From DAOTWY01 sp003696565 (GTDB lineage: Bacteria > Chloroflexota > Anaerolineae > Aggregatilineales > Phototrophicaceae), in NCBI GenBank assembly GCA_034435635.1, contig DAOTWY010000139.1, positions 1 through 28,313 of the forward strand: DNA of 28,313 nt, written 5' to 3'. A program made the translations under genes and the position numbers. Each line of letters opens with the position of its first letter. Within the stretch, counting starts at the first letter, position 1. Positions 7,265 to 14,621 of the stretch are shown piece after piece. Below the pieces are notes generated by a model, which was not told where the DNA came from, ran no database searches, and saw only the letters and a program-made list of their open reading frames with translations.

Positions 7265-8947
7265 TTAGAGATGCACAGGCTCATGATAAACACCAAATAC
7301 CTGGCGCATAACATCCGTTATCTCTCCTAGTGTAGCATAAGCCTTGGCAGCATCAATCAAAAATGGCATCACATTTTTATTTGTTTCACATGCCTCTCGT
7401 AATGCATTTAGGGCTGTTTGCACTTTTTCTGCATCACGTGTACGCCGAACTTCGTTCAAGCGAGCCACCTGGCGATCATAACCTGCTGGGTCCATCTCAA
7501 GAATAGGTACTTGATAACCAGCATTATCTGTATACTTATTAACGCCAACCATCACACGTTCACCTGAATCGAAATCTATCTTATGTTGATAACTAGAATC
7601 AGCAATTTCCTGCTGAAAGAAACCAGCCTCAATTGCTGGCAGTACCCCACCCAAAGCCTCTATTTTGTGGAAATAATCATAAACAGCCGCTTCAATTTGA
7701 TTGGTAAGCGTTTCTACAAAATAACTTCCACCAAGTGGATCAATTGTGTTGGTTACACCCGTTTCTTCTGCAATGATTTGCTGTGTGCGTAGTGCAATCG
7801 TTACGGCATGTTCGCTTGGCAATGCGAGTGCTTCATCCAAACTATTTGTATGTAGAGATTGTGTTCCGCCTAAAACAGCTGCTAATGCTTGGATTGCCAC
7901 ACGAACAATATTAATTTCCGGTTGTTGTGCCGTCAGGCTGACACCCGCAGTTTGCGTGTGGAAACGCATTAGCCATGAGCGTGGGTTCTTTGCGCCGAAT
8001 GTTTCACGCATTTCTCGTGCCCAAATACGACGCGCTGCCCGCATTTTAGCAATCTCTTCAAAGAAATCATTATGACAATTGAAAAAGAAACTAATCCGTG
8101 GCGCAAACTCATCAATATCTAAACCACGTGCTAATGCCCAACGCACATATTCTAAGCCGTCTGCCAGTGTAAACGCCAATTCTTGAATGGCTGTACTGCC
8201 TGCCTCTCGGATATGATACCCACTAACGCTAATGCTATTCCACAAAGGCATATGCTTACTAGCGAATTCAACAGTATCCGTAACGAGACGCATCGAAGGT
8301 TCCGGGGGGAAAATAAATTCTTTTTGTGCGATATATTCTTTTAATATATCGTTCTGCAGTGTGCCACGCAGTTTATCCATTGAAACGCCTTGTTTCTCTG
8401 CTGTGGCAATATAAAACGCCCAAATCATCGGTGCGGGGCTATTAATTGTCATACTTGTAGAAACTTGATCCAACGCGATGCCATCAAATAAAATTTCCAT
8501 ATCTTTAAGTGAACTAATTGCCACGCCACACTTACCAAATTCACCTAATGCTTCCGGCGCGTCTGTGTCATATCCCATCAACGTTGGTAAGTCAAACGCA
8601 ACAGATAAGCCCATATTGCCCTGACTAATAAGATATTTAAAACGTTGATTAGTTTCTTCTGCTGTACCAAACCCCGCAAACATACGCATGGTCCATATCT
8701 TACCACGATACCCTGTGGCATGAATCCCCCGTGTATATGGATATTCACCAGGGTTACCAAGATCACGATTGTAGTCTAAATCAGCAATATCTAACGGGGT
8801 GTACAAACGTTCAATTGGAAAATTTGACTCTGTTACAAATCGATGCTTGAGTTCCGGCATTTTATCCAATGTTTTCTTCAATGTGGTCTTTGTCCATTTA
8901 TCATAATTTTGCTGTATTTCATTAAGTTTTTTAGGATCAAACATCAT
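7265..8947 (-). CDS. Coenzyme B12-dependent acyl-CoA mutase, large (substrate) subunit; isobutyryl-CoA mutase-like active site
   Basis: A 560-residue TIM-barrel subunit of the methylmalonyl-CoA mutase family, without the C-terminal B12-binding domain, so it needs a separate small subunit not found here. Family landmarks are WTMRMFAGFGTAEETN, GLSVAFDLPT, NSISVSGYHIREAGST (catalytic His245), HTQTAGVSLTAQQP and GGTQSLHTNSLDEA. Aligned with Propionibacterium MCM, the carboxylate-handling Tyr89 is Phe90 here and Arg207 is Gln208. IcmA (isobutyryl-CoA mutase) has the same two changes, so the likely reaction is isobutyryl-CoA/butyryl-CoA interconversion rather than methylmalonyl-CoA. The start chosen is the ATG at 8945-8947, with GGAG eight bases upstream (8956-8959). 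A further in-frame ATG at 8968 lies right beside the promoter -10 and has no ribosome-binding site. Confidence 0.9.
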   Translation of the reverse strand: MMFDPKKLNEIQQNYDKWTKTTLKKTLDKMPELKHRFVTESNFPIERLYTPLDIADLDYNRDLGNPGEYPYTRGIHATGYRGKIWTMRMFAGFGTAEETNQRFKYLISQGNMGLSVAFDLPTLMGYDTDAPEALGEFGKCGVAISSLKDMEILFDGIALDQVSTSMTINSPAPMIWAFYIATAEKQGVSMDKLRGTLQNDILKEYIAQKEFIFPPEPSMRLVTDTVEFASKHMPLWNSISVSGYHIREAGSTAIQELAFTLADGLEYVRWALARGLDIDEFAPRISFFFNCHNDFFEEIAKMRAARRIWAREMRETFGAKNPRSWLMRFHTQTAGVSLTAQQPEINIVRVAIQALAAVLGGTQSLHTNSLDEALALPSEHAVTIALRTQQIIAEETGVTNTIDPLGGSYFVETLTNQIEAAVYDYFHKIEALGGVLPAIEAGFFQQEIADSSYQHKIDFDSGERVMVGVNKYTDNAGYQVPILEMDPAGYDRQVARLNEVRRTRDAEKVQTALNALREACETNKNVMPFLIDAAKAYATLGEITDVMRQVFGVYHEPVHL

Positions 8948-8955
8948 CAAAAAAT

Positions 8956-8963
8956 CTCCACTT
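8956..8963 (-). promoter_or_regulatory. Ribosome-binding site deciding the mutase start
   Basis: On the minus strand AAGTGGAG sits eight bases before the ATG ending at 8947. It falls inside the longer frame opened by the ATG at 8968, so it argues for the shorter protein. Confidence 0.7.
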
Positions 8964-8976
8964 ATCATTTTTGAGC

Positions 8977-9008
8977 ATTATAACACAGCGTTGTATCACT
9001 TCAGTCAA
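8977..9008 (-). promoter_or_regulatory. Promoter of the acyl-CoA mutase operon
   Basis: On the minus strand a TTGACT -35 (9003-9008) is followed by a perfect TATAAT (8977-8982) at 20 bases. An overlapping TGTTAT (8980-8985) gives the ideal 17-base spacer. Transcription would start near 8970, leaving a short leader that contains the ribosome-binding site. Confidence 0.65.
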
Positions 9009-9031
9009 TATATTAAAATTGTGTTAAACGC

Positions 9032-9060
9032 AATTAACATTTAAATAAAAATCAATTAAA
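9032..9060 (+). promoter_or_regulatory. Promoter of the CHAD gene
   Basis: TTAACA (9032-9037), a 17-base spacer and TAAAAT (9055-9060), in the AT-rich stretch shared with the divergent mutase promoter. It is about 33 bases before the CHAD ATG. Confidence 0.5.
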
Positions 9061-9093
9061 ATAATAGACTGATGTCAATCTTGAGGAAGCCTG

Positions 9094-10005
9094 ATGGATA
9101 TAGAAAAATTACGTGAGTCTCTGCAACCACTTACACCTGAGGACACTATGTCAGAAGCTGGGAGAAAAATCCTGCTCAGTGACTTCATTATTATGCTTCA
9201 TCACGAACCTGGGGCGCGTACAGGTGAAAATATAGAAGAGTTACATAAAATGCGAGTTGCAACACGCCGAATGCGGAGCGCGCTTCAACTCTTAAGTGAT
9301 TATTATAAGCCTAAGTTGGTCAAATTTTTTCAAAAGCATCTCCAAAAACTCGGCAAAAAATTAGGGGATGTGCGTGATCTGGATGTGATGCTGCAGGATT
9401 TGACTCAACTTCCTAACTATCAAGAAATTCATGATATTTTGGCGGTATTAGAAAATCAAAGGCAAATAGCACGCAACCAACTCCACAAATATCTGGATAG
9501 TCCGCAACACAAGCGGTTTATTGAAAAGTTTGGAAAGTTTCTATCAAAGCCGGGAAAAGGTGTCGCAATACCAGAAGCCAGCGGGATTATCCCTTACCAA
9601 GTTCGCCATATTCTACCGGTTTTAATCTACGATCATCTAGCCATTGTAAGAGCATACGATACTGTATTAGACAAAGTAGATATCCATACACTGCACACAC
9701 TTAGAATTGAATTCAAGCGATTACGTTATGCAATCAGCTACTTTAAGAGTCTATTGGGATCATCTGTGGAACAATTTATTGAAGAAATTAAAATTGTTCA
9801 GGATTATCTTGGACGACTCAACGATATTCATGTCGCACAATTACGCTTAAGCCAATTGGCTGATCATGACATTCTACAGGCATATATCAGCAATTTAGCT
9901 GAAGAAGAAAAAAGGCTCATTAACGGATTTGGCGATGTGTGGACAAAGTTTAATAGTCGTGCAGTCCAACGCAAGCTTTCTGATGCTTTGCTGGTATTAC
10001 GTTGA
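9094..10005 (+). CDS. CHAD domain protein (polyphosphate-associated)
   Basis: A 303-residue all-helical, Lys/Arg-rich protein. The CHAD domain has two similar halves. The first carries LHKMRVATRRMRSAL (His51, Arg54, Arg58, Arg59, Arg61) and GDVRDLDVM; the second carries LHTLRIEFKRLRYAISYF and LGRLNDIHVAQ near residue 240. The conserved His and Arg residues form a basic channel, and CHAD proteins in other bacteria bind polyphosphate and locate to polyphosphate granules. No polyphosphate kinase, CYTH domain or other polyphosphate gene is nearby, so the role here is taken from the family only. GAGGAAG precedes the ATG. The 3' end overlaps the convergent glycosyltransferase gene by nine bases. 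Confidence 0.9.
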   Translation: MDIEKLRESLQPLTPEDTMSEAGRKILLSDFIIMLHHEPGARTGENIEELHKMRVATRRMRSALQLLSDYYKPKLVKFFQKHLQKLGKKLGDVRDLDVMLQDLTQLPNYQEIHDILAVLENQRQIARNQLHKYLDSPQHKRFIEKFGKFLSKPGKGVAIPEASGIIPYQVRHILPVLIYDHLAIVRAYDTVLDKVDIHTLHTLRIEFKRLRYAISYFKSLLGSSVEQFIEEIKIVQDYLGRLNDIHVAQLRLSQLADHDILQAYISNLAEEEKRLINGFGDVWTKFNSRAVQRKLSDALLVLR

Positions 10006-11253
10006 GGTGTTTCTGGCTAATTTAATCTGTTCAAGCAAAAACAGCAAACCACAAGAAGCTAATATCCCAACAGCAGGATAAGTCATTAAATAGTATCGTT
10101 GCCATTCCAATGGCGTTAAAACAGCCGCAAACAAGAACATCATTACAGCCCATATCACAATAAGCCTAGAGTCGGGTAATCGCTTTCGCCACAAAACTAT
10201 CCCCCCAACCAAAACCAGGCTCATCAAAATTGCGGCTGTTAGTTTTGACCCTACTACCCCACGCCAAGGAGTTGCTTCATAATTTTGTATTTGATCACTA
10301 ATATAATTTTCCCAAGTAGCCACCTCATAATATTGAGGAACCCCTATAAATGTTTGGCGTAAAAAACCAGCAAGTTGATCTTGCCAATCATCATAACCAC
10401 CAAAAGCCGTAACTTGCCCACTTAATAATTCATGACGTGCATCAAGTACTTGCCCAGCACGTTGGAGCGGATTTCCCCACCAAATTGGGTTAAGACAAAA
10501 AAACACAAATAATGACAAAACACCAGCAACAAGGATTTGTAATAAGCGTTTACGATTTTGCAAAGCATATACACCACAAACGGCAAAGATCGTTCCAACA
10601 GTAAAAACGGCAGGGTGTTTTGCAGAAACCGCCAATCCACTTGATATACCTAATAAAATTGTCCATCGCCAAGTTGATTGATACTTTTTAAGCCATAACA
10701 CACCAAATAAAATGACTAACAGACTAAACAGCATTAATCCACCTTCAAACATCGCACGCCGTCCATTTAACAACAATGCTGGATTAAGTGCATAATAGAG
10801 GCTGGCAAAATAAGCTATCATCGGGTTGCCCATTTGCCATGCGATACCAAACATAACCCAAAGACTAGCCGTAAACATCAATGCAGAAGCCAATCGGCTA
10901 ATCATCAATAAGCGTGTTTCAGGCGCATGACCGTTTTGATGGTTCCATTCCCAACCTGCCCCCCAAACCCACTGATCATTAATATCTTCTACATGATAGC
11001 CATCCAGCACCCAAAAGGTTGCCATCACATACTTGGATAAAGAACCAGTAATTAACCGGAGATGTTGCTCCGTTTCAACTAAAGGCGGATCATGGTAAAG
11101 AACTCGTTGTAAATCTGTAGCTATATAAACACCGTCGCGACTCATCCAGATGGTGGTTGATTCATCACCGTGAAAAGGTACATGTTGCACGCCTGCCAAA
11201 ATATAGATAGATAAAGCACACAACCAAAGAACAGAAAGAACATGATGTTTCAT
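9997..11253 (-). CDS. Polytopic GT-C glycosyltransferase (dolichyl-phosphate-mannose/ArnT-like family)
   Basis: A 418-residue membrane protein with about ten hydrophobic helices. The first external loop, right after helix 1, holds HGDESTTIW with Asp30-Glu31, the acidic catalytic pair of GT-C enzymes of the PMT/ArnT type. These transfer a sugar from a polyprenyl-phosphate carrier on the outer face of the membrane. An amphipathic, Trp- and His-rich loop (about residues 55-110) follows, also usual for the fold. The donor and acceptor cannot be told. The protein is shorter than typical PMT or ArnT proteins (often above 500 residues) and lacks a clear C-terminal soluble domain. Its ATG overlaps the stop of the EamA gene (ATGA, 11250-11253), so translation is coupled. 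Confidence 0.8.
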   Translation of the reverse strand: MKHHVLSVLWLCALSIYILAGVQHVPFHGDESTTIWMSRDGVYIATDLQRVLYHDPPLVETEQHLRLITGSLSKYVMATFWVLDGYHVEDINDQWVWGAGWEWNHQNGHAPETRLLMISRLASALMFTASLWVMFGIAWQMGNPMIAYFASLYYALNPALLLNGRRAMFEGGLMLFSLLVILFGVLWLKKYQSTWRWTILLGISSGLAVSAKHPAVFTVGTIFAVCGVYALQNRKRLLQILVAGVLSLFVFFCLNPIWWGNPLQRAGQVLDARHELLSGQVTAFGGYDDWQDQLAGFLRQTFIGVPQYYEVATWENYISDQIQNYEATPWRGVVGSKLTAAILMSLVLVGGIVLWRKRLPDSRLIVIWAVMMFLFAAVLTPLEWQRYYLMTYPAVGILASCGLLFLLEQIKLARNTST

Positions 11254-12188
11254 AGCGTTTTCTTCTGCTTTCTATATGTTGCGATCACCACACCGCACAT
11301 AATAATGACACCACCAATGACTTGAAATACACTTGGAACTTCTCTAAAAACAAAATAAGCTACTATAGCACTTAAAATAGGTTCTGTTTGAGTGGAAAGA
11401 CTAACATAAGTGGCAGGTAAATACGCCAGCGCATAATTCAAGGATGAATGCCCGATCAATTGTGGTATTAAACCCAGTGCCAAAATCCATAAATAACCCT
11501 CTAGCGAATATCCGATCATGGATACATCAGAAAGGAACACAAAACATAGCATAATAAATGCTGCGATACTATACACCAACCAAATATATGGTGTAAGAGA
11601 CAATGTGTGACGTAATTTACGACCTATCACAAAGTATATTGCCACCGCAACTGCACCAAGTATAGACAAGCCCGCGCCAAGTAATTGATTTTGATTCTGT
11701 TGTACCCAAATTTGATGAAACGGCGTGCGGAAATTCATAGATAAATCCGCAGAAATCCCAGACAATCCAATCACCAAGCCACCGATTAAGGCAATTATTA
11801 GTCCCAAAAGAATTTGCTTAGAAAGATAAGCCCGCAAAAACAACACTTCCAGCACAGCTACCCAAATAGATGTCGTTGTCACCAATACAACCGAGATTAA
11901 CACCGTGGTATGCTCTAGCGATGTGACCCAAGAAAAAAAGTGGATCGCCAAGAAAAAGCCAGAGATCAATGCGAGACGCAATTCAAACCAGGACATTTTG
12001 CGCAGTTGTGCAAGGTAATCTGCACGGCGCAAGATAACAGGTGTTAATATGCTAGCAGCAATTAATAACCGCCCCATAGCAATCAAAATAGAAGGTGCAG
12101 ACTGGGCTTGTGCCAGGCGGATAAAAATCGCCGCCAATGAAACCGCACTGACCCCAATAACCAGAGAAATATACGCATTTCGATGCAT
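11250..12188 (-). CDS. EamA/DMT-superfamily transporter
   Basis: A 312-residue membrane protein with ten predicted helices in two EamA repeats (about residues 5-140 and 170-305). Typical features are IRLAQAQSAPSILIAMGRLL in the first repeat, the helix-3/4 AIHFFSWVTSLEHTTVLISVVL, and PQLIGHSSLNYALAYLPATYVSLSTQ with the TEPILSAIVAYFVFRE ending of the second repeat. Such proteins export metabolites or amino acids, and the substrate is not predictable. It is the first gene of a two-gene minus-strand unit with the GT-C glycosyltransferase, sharing a four-base overlap. Membership of a glycan pathway is possible but not shown. The ribosome-binding site (AGAG just before the ATG) is weak. Confidence 0.88.
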   Translation of the reverse strand: MHRNAYISLVIGVSAVSLAAIFIRLAQAQSAPSILIAMGRLLIAASILTPVILRRADYLAQLRKMSWFELRLALISGFFLAIHFFSWVTSLEHTTVLISVVLVTTTSIWVAVLEVLFLRAYLSKQILLGLIIALIGGLVIGLSGISADLSMNFRTPFHQIWVQQNQNQLLGAGLSILGAVAVAIYFVIGRKLRHTLSLTPYIWLVYSIAAFIMLCFVFLSDVSMIGYSLEGYLWILALGLIPQLIGHSSLNYALAYLPATYVSLSTQTEPILSAIVAYFVFREVPSVFQVIGGVIIMCGVVIATYRKQKKTL

Positions 12189-12331
12189 ACTCTTTAACCT
12201 ATTCGATAAAATTGCTTGCTGATTTTAACCGGACTCTCATAGATCACTAGTGCATATTTAGATAATTCTTATACCATCTCGTTAAGATCATAAAGTCAGT
12301 ATAAAAAATTATCATAAGGAGTATAATTCCC

Positions 12332-12937
12332 ATGGCTTTTAAATTGCCTGATCTCCCCTATGCATTTAATGCACTTGAACCACATATTGATGCGCGTACC
12401 ATGGAAATTCACCATGACAAACATCACGCAGGTTATACAAACAACCTAAATAACGCAATTGCTGGTACAGAATGGGAAAATAAATCAATTGAAGAAATTC
12501 TTGCCAATCTAAACGCCATCCCAGAAGAAAAACGTACAGCTGTACGCAATAACGGTGGTGGATATGCAAACCATTGCTTATTTTGGGAAATTATGAGTCC
12601 AAATGGCGGGGGACAGCCCACAGGTGAGCTAGCAGATGCCATTAATGCTGCATTTGGTAGTTTTGACGCATTCAAAGAAGCATTCTCTAAAGCTGCTGCA
12701 ACACAATTTGGGTCTGGTTGGGCTTGGTTAGTGGTTGATAACGGCAAGTTAACAGTCACATCCACACCAAACCAGGATACCCCGCTAATGGAAGGCAAAA
12801 CACCAATCTTAGGGTTGGATGTTTGGGAACATGCCTATTACTTAAATTATCAAAATCGTCGTGCTGATTATATTGCTGCATTCTTCAATGTGATTGACTG
12901 GAATAAAGTGGCAGAAAAATTTGCCGCAGCCAAGTAA
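12332..12937 (+). CDS. sodA: Superoxide dismutase, Mn/Fe family (Mn-type signature)
   Basis: A 201-residue cytoplasmic enzyme that dismutes superoxide to oxygen and hydrogen peroxide. The metal ligands are His27, His81, Asp163 and His167 (DVWEHAYYLNYQNRR), and Tyr35 is the usual gateway residue. Gly77 together with Gln148 in NQDTPL is the Mn-type arrangement, where the active-site Gln comes from the C-terminal half; Fe enzymes usually supply it from the position of Gly77. Metal preference is therefore inferred to be Mn, although cambialistic enzymes exist. No signal peptide is present. AAGGAG lies ten bases before the ATG. The gene is single, with a perfect terminator downstream. GGGYANHCLFW has Tyr78 and Cys82 where His and Ser are more common. 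Confidence 0.95.
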   Translation: MAFKLPDLPYAFNALEPHIDARTMEIHHDKHHAGYTNNLNNAIAGTEWENKSIEEILANLNAIPEEKRTAVRNNGGGYANHCLFWEIMSPNGGGQPTGELADAINAAFGSFDAFKEAFSKAAATQFGSGWAWLVVDNGKLTVTSTPNQDTPLMEGKTPILGLDVWEHAYYLNYQNRRADYIAAFFNVIDWNKVAEKFAAAK

Positions 12938-12962
12938 GATGCTGTTCCATTGATTACTAAAG

Positions 12963-12989
12963 GGCGTTACAATACGTAACGCCTTTTTT
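12963..12989 (+). terminator. Rho-independent terminator after sodA
   Basis: A perfect 8-bp stem, GGCGTTAC (12963-12970) with GTAACGCC (12976-12983), a five-base loop and six T. Confidence 0.93.
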
Positions 12990-13077
12990 AATAAAAAATA
13001 GTGACGTTTTACACTGGTTAGTGGCAAACGCCCAAGCAATATTTAAAAAGAAACAAGGACTTAAGGAGCATCAATAA

Positions 13078-14478
13078 ATGACTGAATATCGCATTGAAAA
13101 AGATTCTCTTGGTGAGGTAAAAGTACCTGCCAAAGCATATTATGCTGCCCAAACGCAACGCGCAGTAGAAAATTTTCCGGTCAGTGGTTTAAAGCCGTGG
13201 CCCGCATTTATCTGGAGTATGGCTGTTATCAAACGAGCTGCGGCAGAAGTGCATAAAGATTTAGGCTTGTTAGACCCAGAAATCGCTGATGCGATCATGC
13301 AAGCCGCTGATGAGATTCTAGCGGGGCAACACCACGATCAATTTGTGGTAGATCCTTTCCAAGCTGGTGCTGGTACCAGTCATAACATGAACACCAACGA
13401 AGTGATTGCAAACCGTGCAAATGAAATTTTAGGATACGCATTAGATGATCCTAAAAAACCCGTTCATCCTAATGACCATGTCAATATGGCACAAAGCACT
13501 AATGACACCATCCCAACAGCGATTCGGTTGGGGGTGCTATGGCGACTAGATGAATTAATTGATACATTACAACACTTTGTTGATGAGAACCAGAAAAACG
13601 CTGATAAATGGGATCATATTGTTAAAACTGGTCGCACTCATCTTCAAGATGCGGTGCCTGTGCGCTTAGGGCAAGAAGTTGGTGCATGGAGTAAAGCAAT
13701 CAGCCGCAATATTGAAAAAATCAAATTTGCTGCAGAGGGTCTACGTCGGTTAGGAATAGGTGGAACTGCAGCGGGTACCGGGCTTAATGCGCACCCAGAA
13801 TATCACAGCCGCATGGTGAAAAAACTAACTGAACTAACCGGTATCACCCTGTATGAATCTGATAATTTGTTTGAATCCATGCAATCTATGCAAGACGCTG
13901 TTTTCTTCTCTGCAGCGTTGCGTAACACTGCCATGGACTTTACGCGAATCGCCAATGACATCCGCCTGCTTTCTGCTGGTCCAACAACAGGTATTGCAGA
14001 ATTAACTTGCCCACCGGTGCAACCGGGGTCATCTATTATGCCGGGTAAAGTCAACCCCGTTTTAGCTGAAATGTTGAATCAGGCGATGTATCATATTATG
14101 GGGAATGACACCACCGTTAATATGTGTGGTGCAGCCGGACAGTTTGAGCTAAACGTGATGATGCCAATTATCGCACATAACTTAAACGAAATGATGCAGG
14201 TAATGATCGGTTCCGTGAGAGCCTTTACTGACAAATTGATCATTGGCTTGGTGGCTAATGAAGAACGGATTGCCAGTTGGCTTTCTCGTAATCCCATTTT
14301 GGTCACAGCTTTGAATCCAATCATCGGATATAATAATGGTGCATTAGTCGCTAAAAAAGCTCTGGCAGAAAATAAAAGTGTTCGAGACGTTGTGCTTGAG
14401 CTAGGTCTTATGGATGCTGAAGAGCTAGACAAAGCACTTGATGCACGTAAAATGACAGAAGGCGGCATCTTTAAATAA
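13078..14478 (+). CDS. fumC: Class II fumarate hydratase (FumC family; aspartase-like variant motifs)
   Basis: A 466-residue member of the fumarase/aspartase superfamily, predicted to interconvert fumarate and malate in the TCA cycle. The numbering matches E. coli FumC at the catalytic sites: His188 in GRTHLQDA, and Ser318 in the mobile loop GSSIMPGKVNP. The opening (YRIEKDSLGEVKVPAKAYY and QTQRAVENFPVSG) matches actinobacterial fumarases. Other motifs, including AGAGTSHNMNTNEV, DHVNMAQSTND, KVNPV and IMGNDTTVNM, look more like aspartate ammonia-lyase. Fumarase is favoured because of the N-terminus and the C-terminal part (ILVTALNPIIGY, VAKKAL), but aspartase activity cannot be excluded. AAGGAG lies nine bases before the ATG. 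It is monocistronic, with a hairpin downstream. Confidence 0.88.
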   Translation: MTEYRIEKDSLGEVKVPAKAYYAAQTQRAVENFPVSGLKPWPAFIWSMAVIKRAAAEVHKDLGLLDPEIADAIMQAADEILAGQHHDQFVVDPFQAGAGTSHNMNTNEVIANRANEILGYALDDPKKPVHPNDHVNMAQSTNDTIPTAIRLGVLWRLDELIDTLQHFVDENQKNADKWDHIVKTGRTHLQDAVPVRLGQEVGAWSKAISRNIEKIKFAAEGLRRLGIGGTAAGTGLNAHPEYHSRMVKKLTELTGITLYESDNLFESMQSMQDAVFFSAALRNTAMDFTRIANDIRLLSAGPTTGIAELTCPPVQPGSSIMPGKVNPVLAEMLNQAMYHIMGNDTTVNMCGAAGQFELNVMMPIIAHNLNEMMQVMIGSVRAFTDKLIIGLVANEERIASWLSRNPILVTALNPIIGYNNGALVAKKALAENKSVRDVVLELGLMDAEELDKALDARKMTEGGIFK

Positions 14479-14508
14479 ACGCAAACGTCTTATAAACTAT
14501 ACTCAAAC

Positions 14509-14540
14509 AAAGAGGGGATCGCAAAAGATCGCCTCTTTTC
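14509..14540 (+). terminator. Rho-independent terminator after fumC
   Basis: AAAGAGG-g-GATC (14509-14520) pairs with GATC-g-CCTCTTT (14527-14538) across a six-base loop, with one G/G mismatch, ending in a T-run. Confidence 0.85.
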
Positions 14541-14542
14541 AA

Positions 14543-14571
14543 TTGAGGCTTACCCAGATATAGGTTATACT
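14543..14571 (+). promoter_or_regulatory. Promoter of the Ser/Thr kinase operon
   Basis: TTGAGG (14543-14548), exactly 17 bases, then TATACT (14566-14571). It starts directly after the fumC terminator and would give a leader of about 44 bases before the GTG start of the kinase. Confidence 0.75.
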
Positions 14572-14621
14572 AGCGTCCAGATGATTTAACCAGTAGCTCA
14601 ATCAAGGCATCAAGCTGACTC

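Noticed and set aside
8948..8968. Longer mutase start at 8968 (seven extra residues)
   Set aside because: This ATG lies within about ten bases of the -10 TATAAT and has no ribosome-binding site, whereas GGAG is correctly placed for the ATG at 8947.
12433..12798. Minus-strand 121-codon open frame opposite sodA
   Set aside because: It is antisense to a gene with a complete set of metal ligands and shows no family features.
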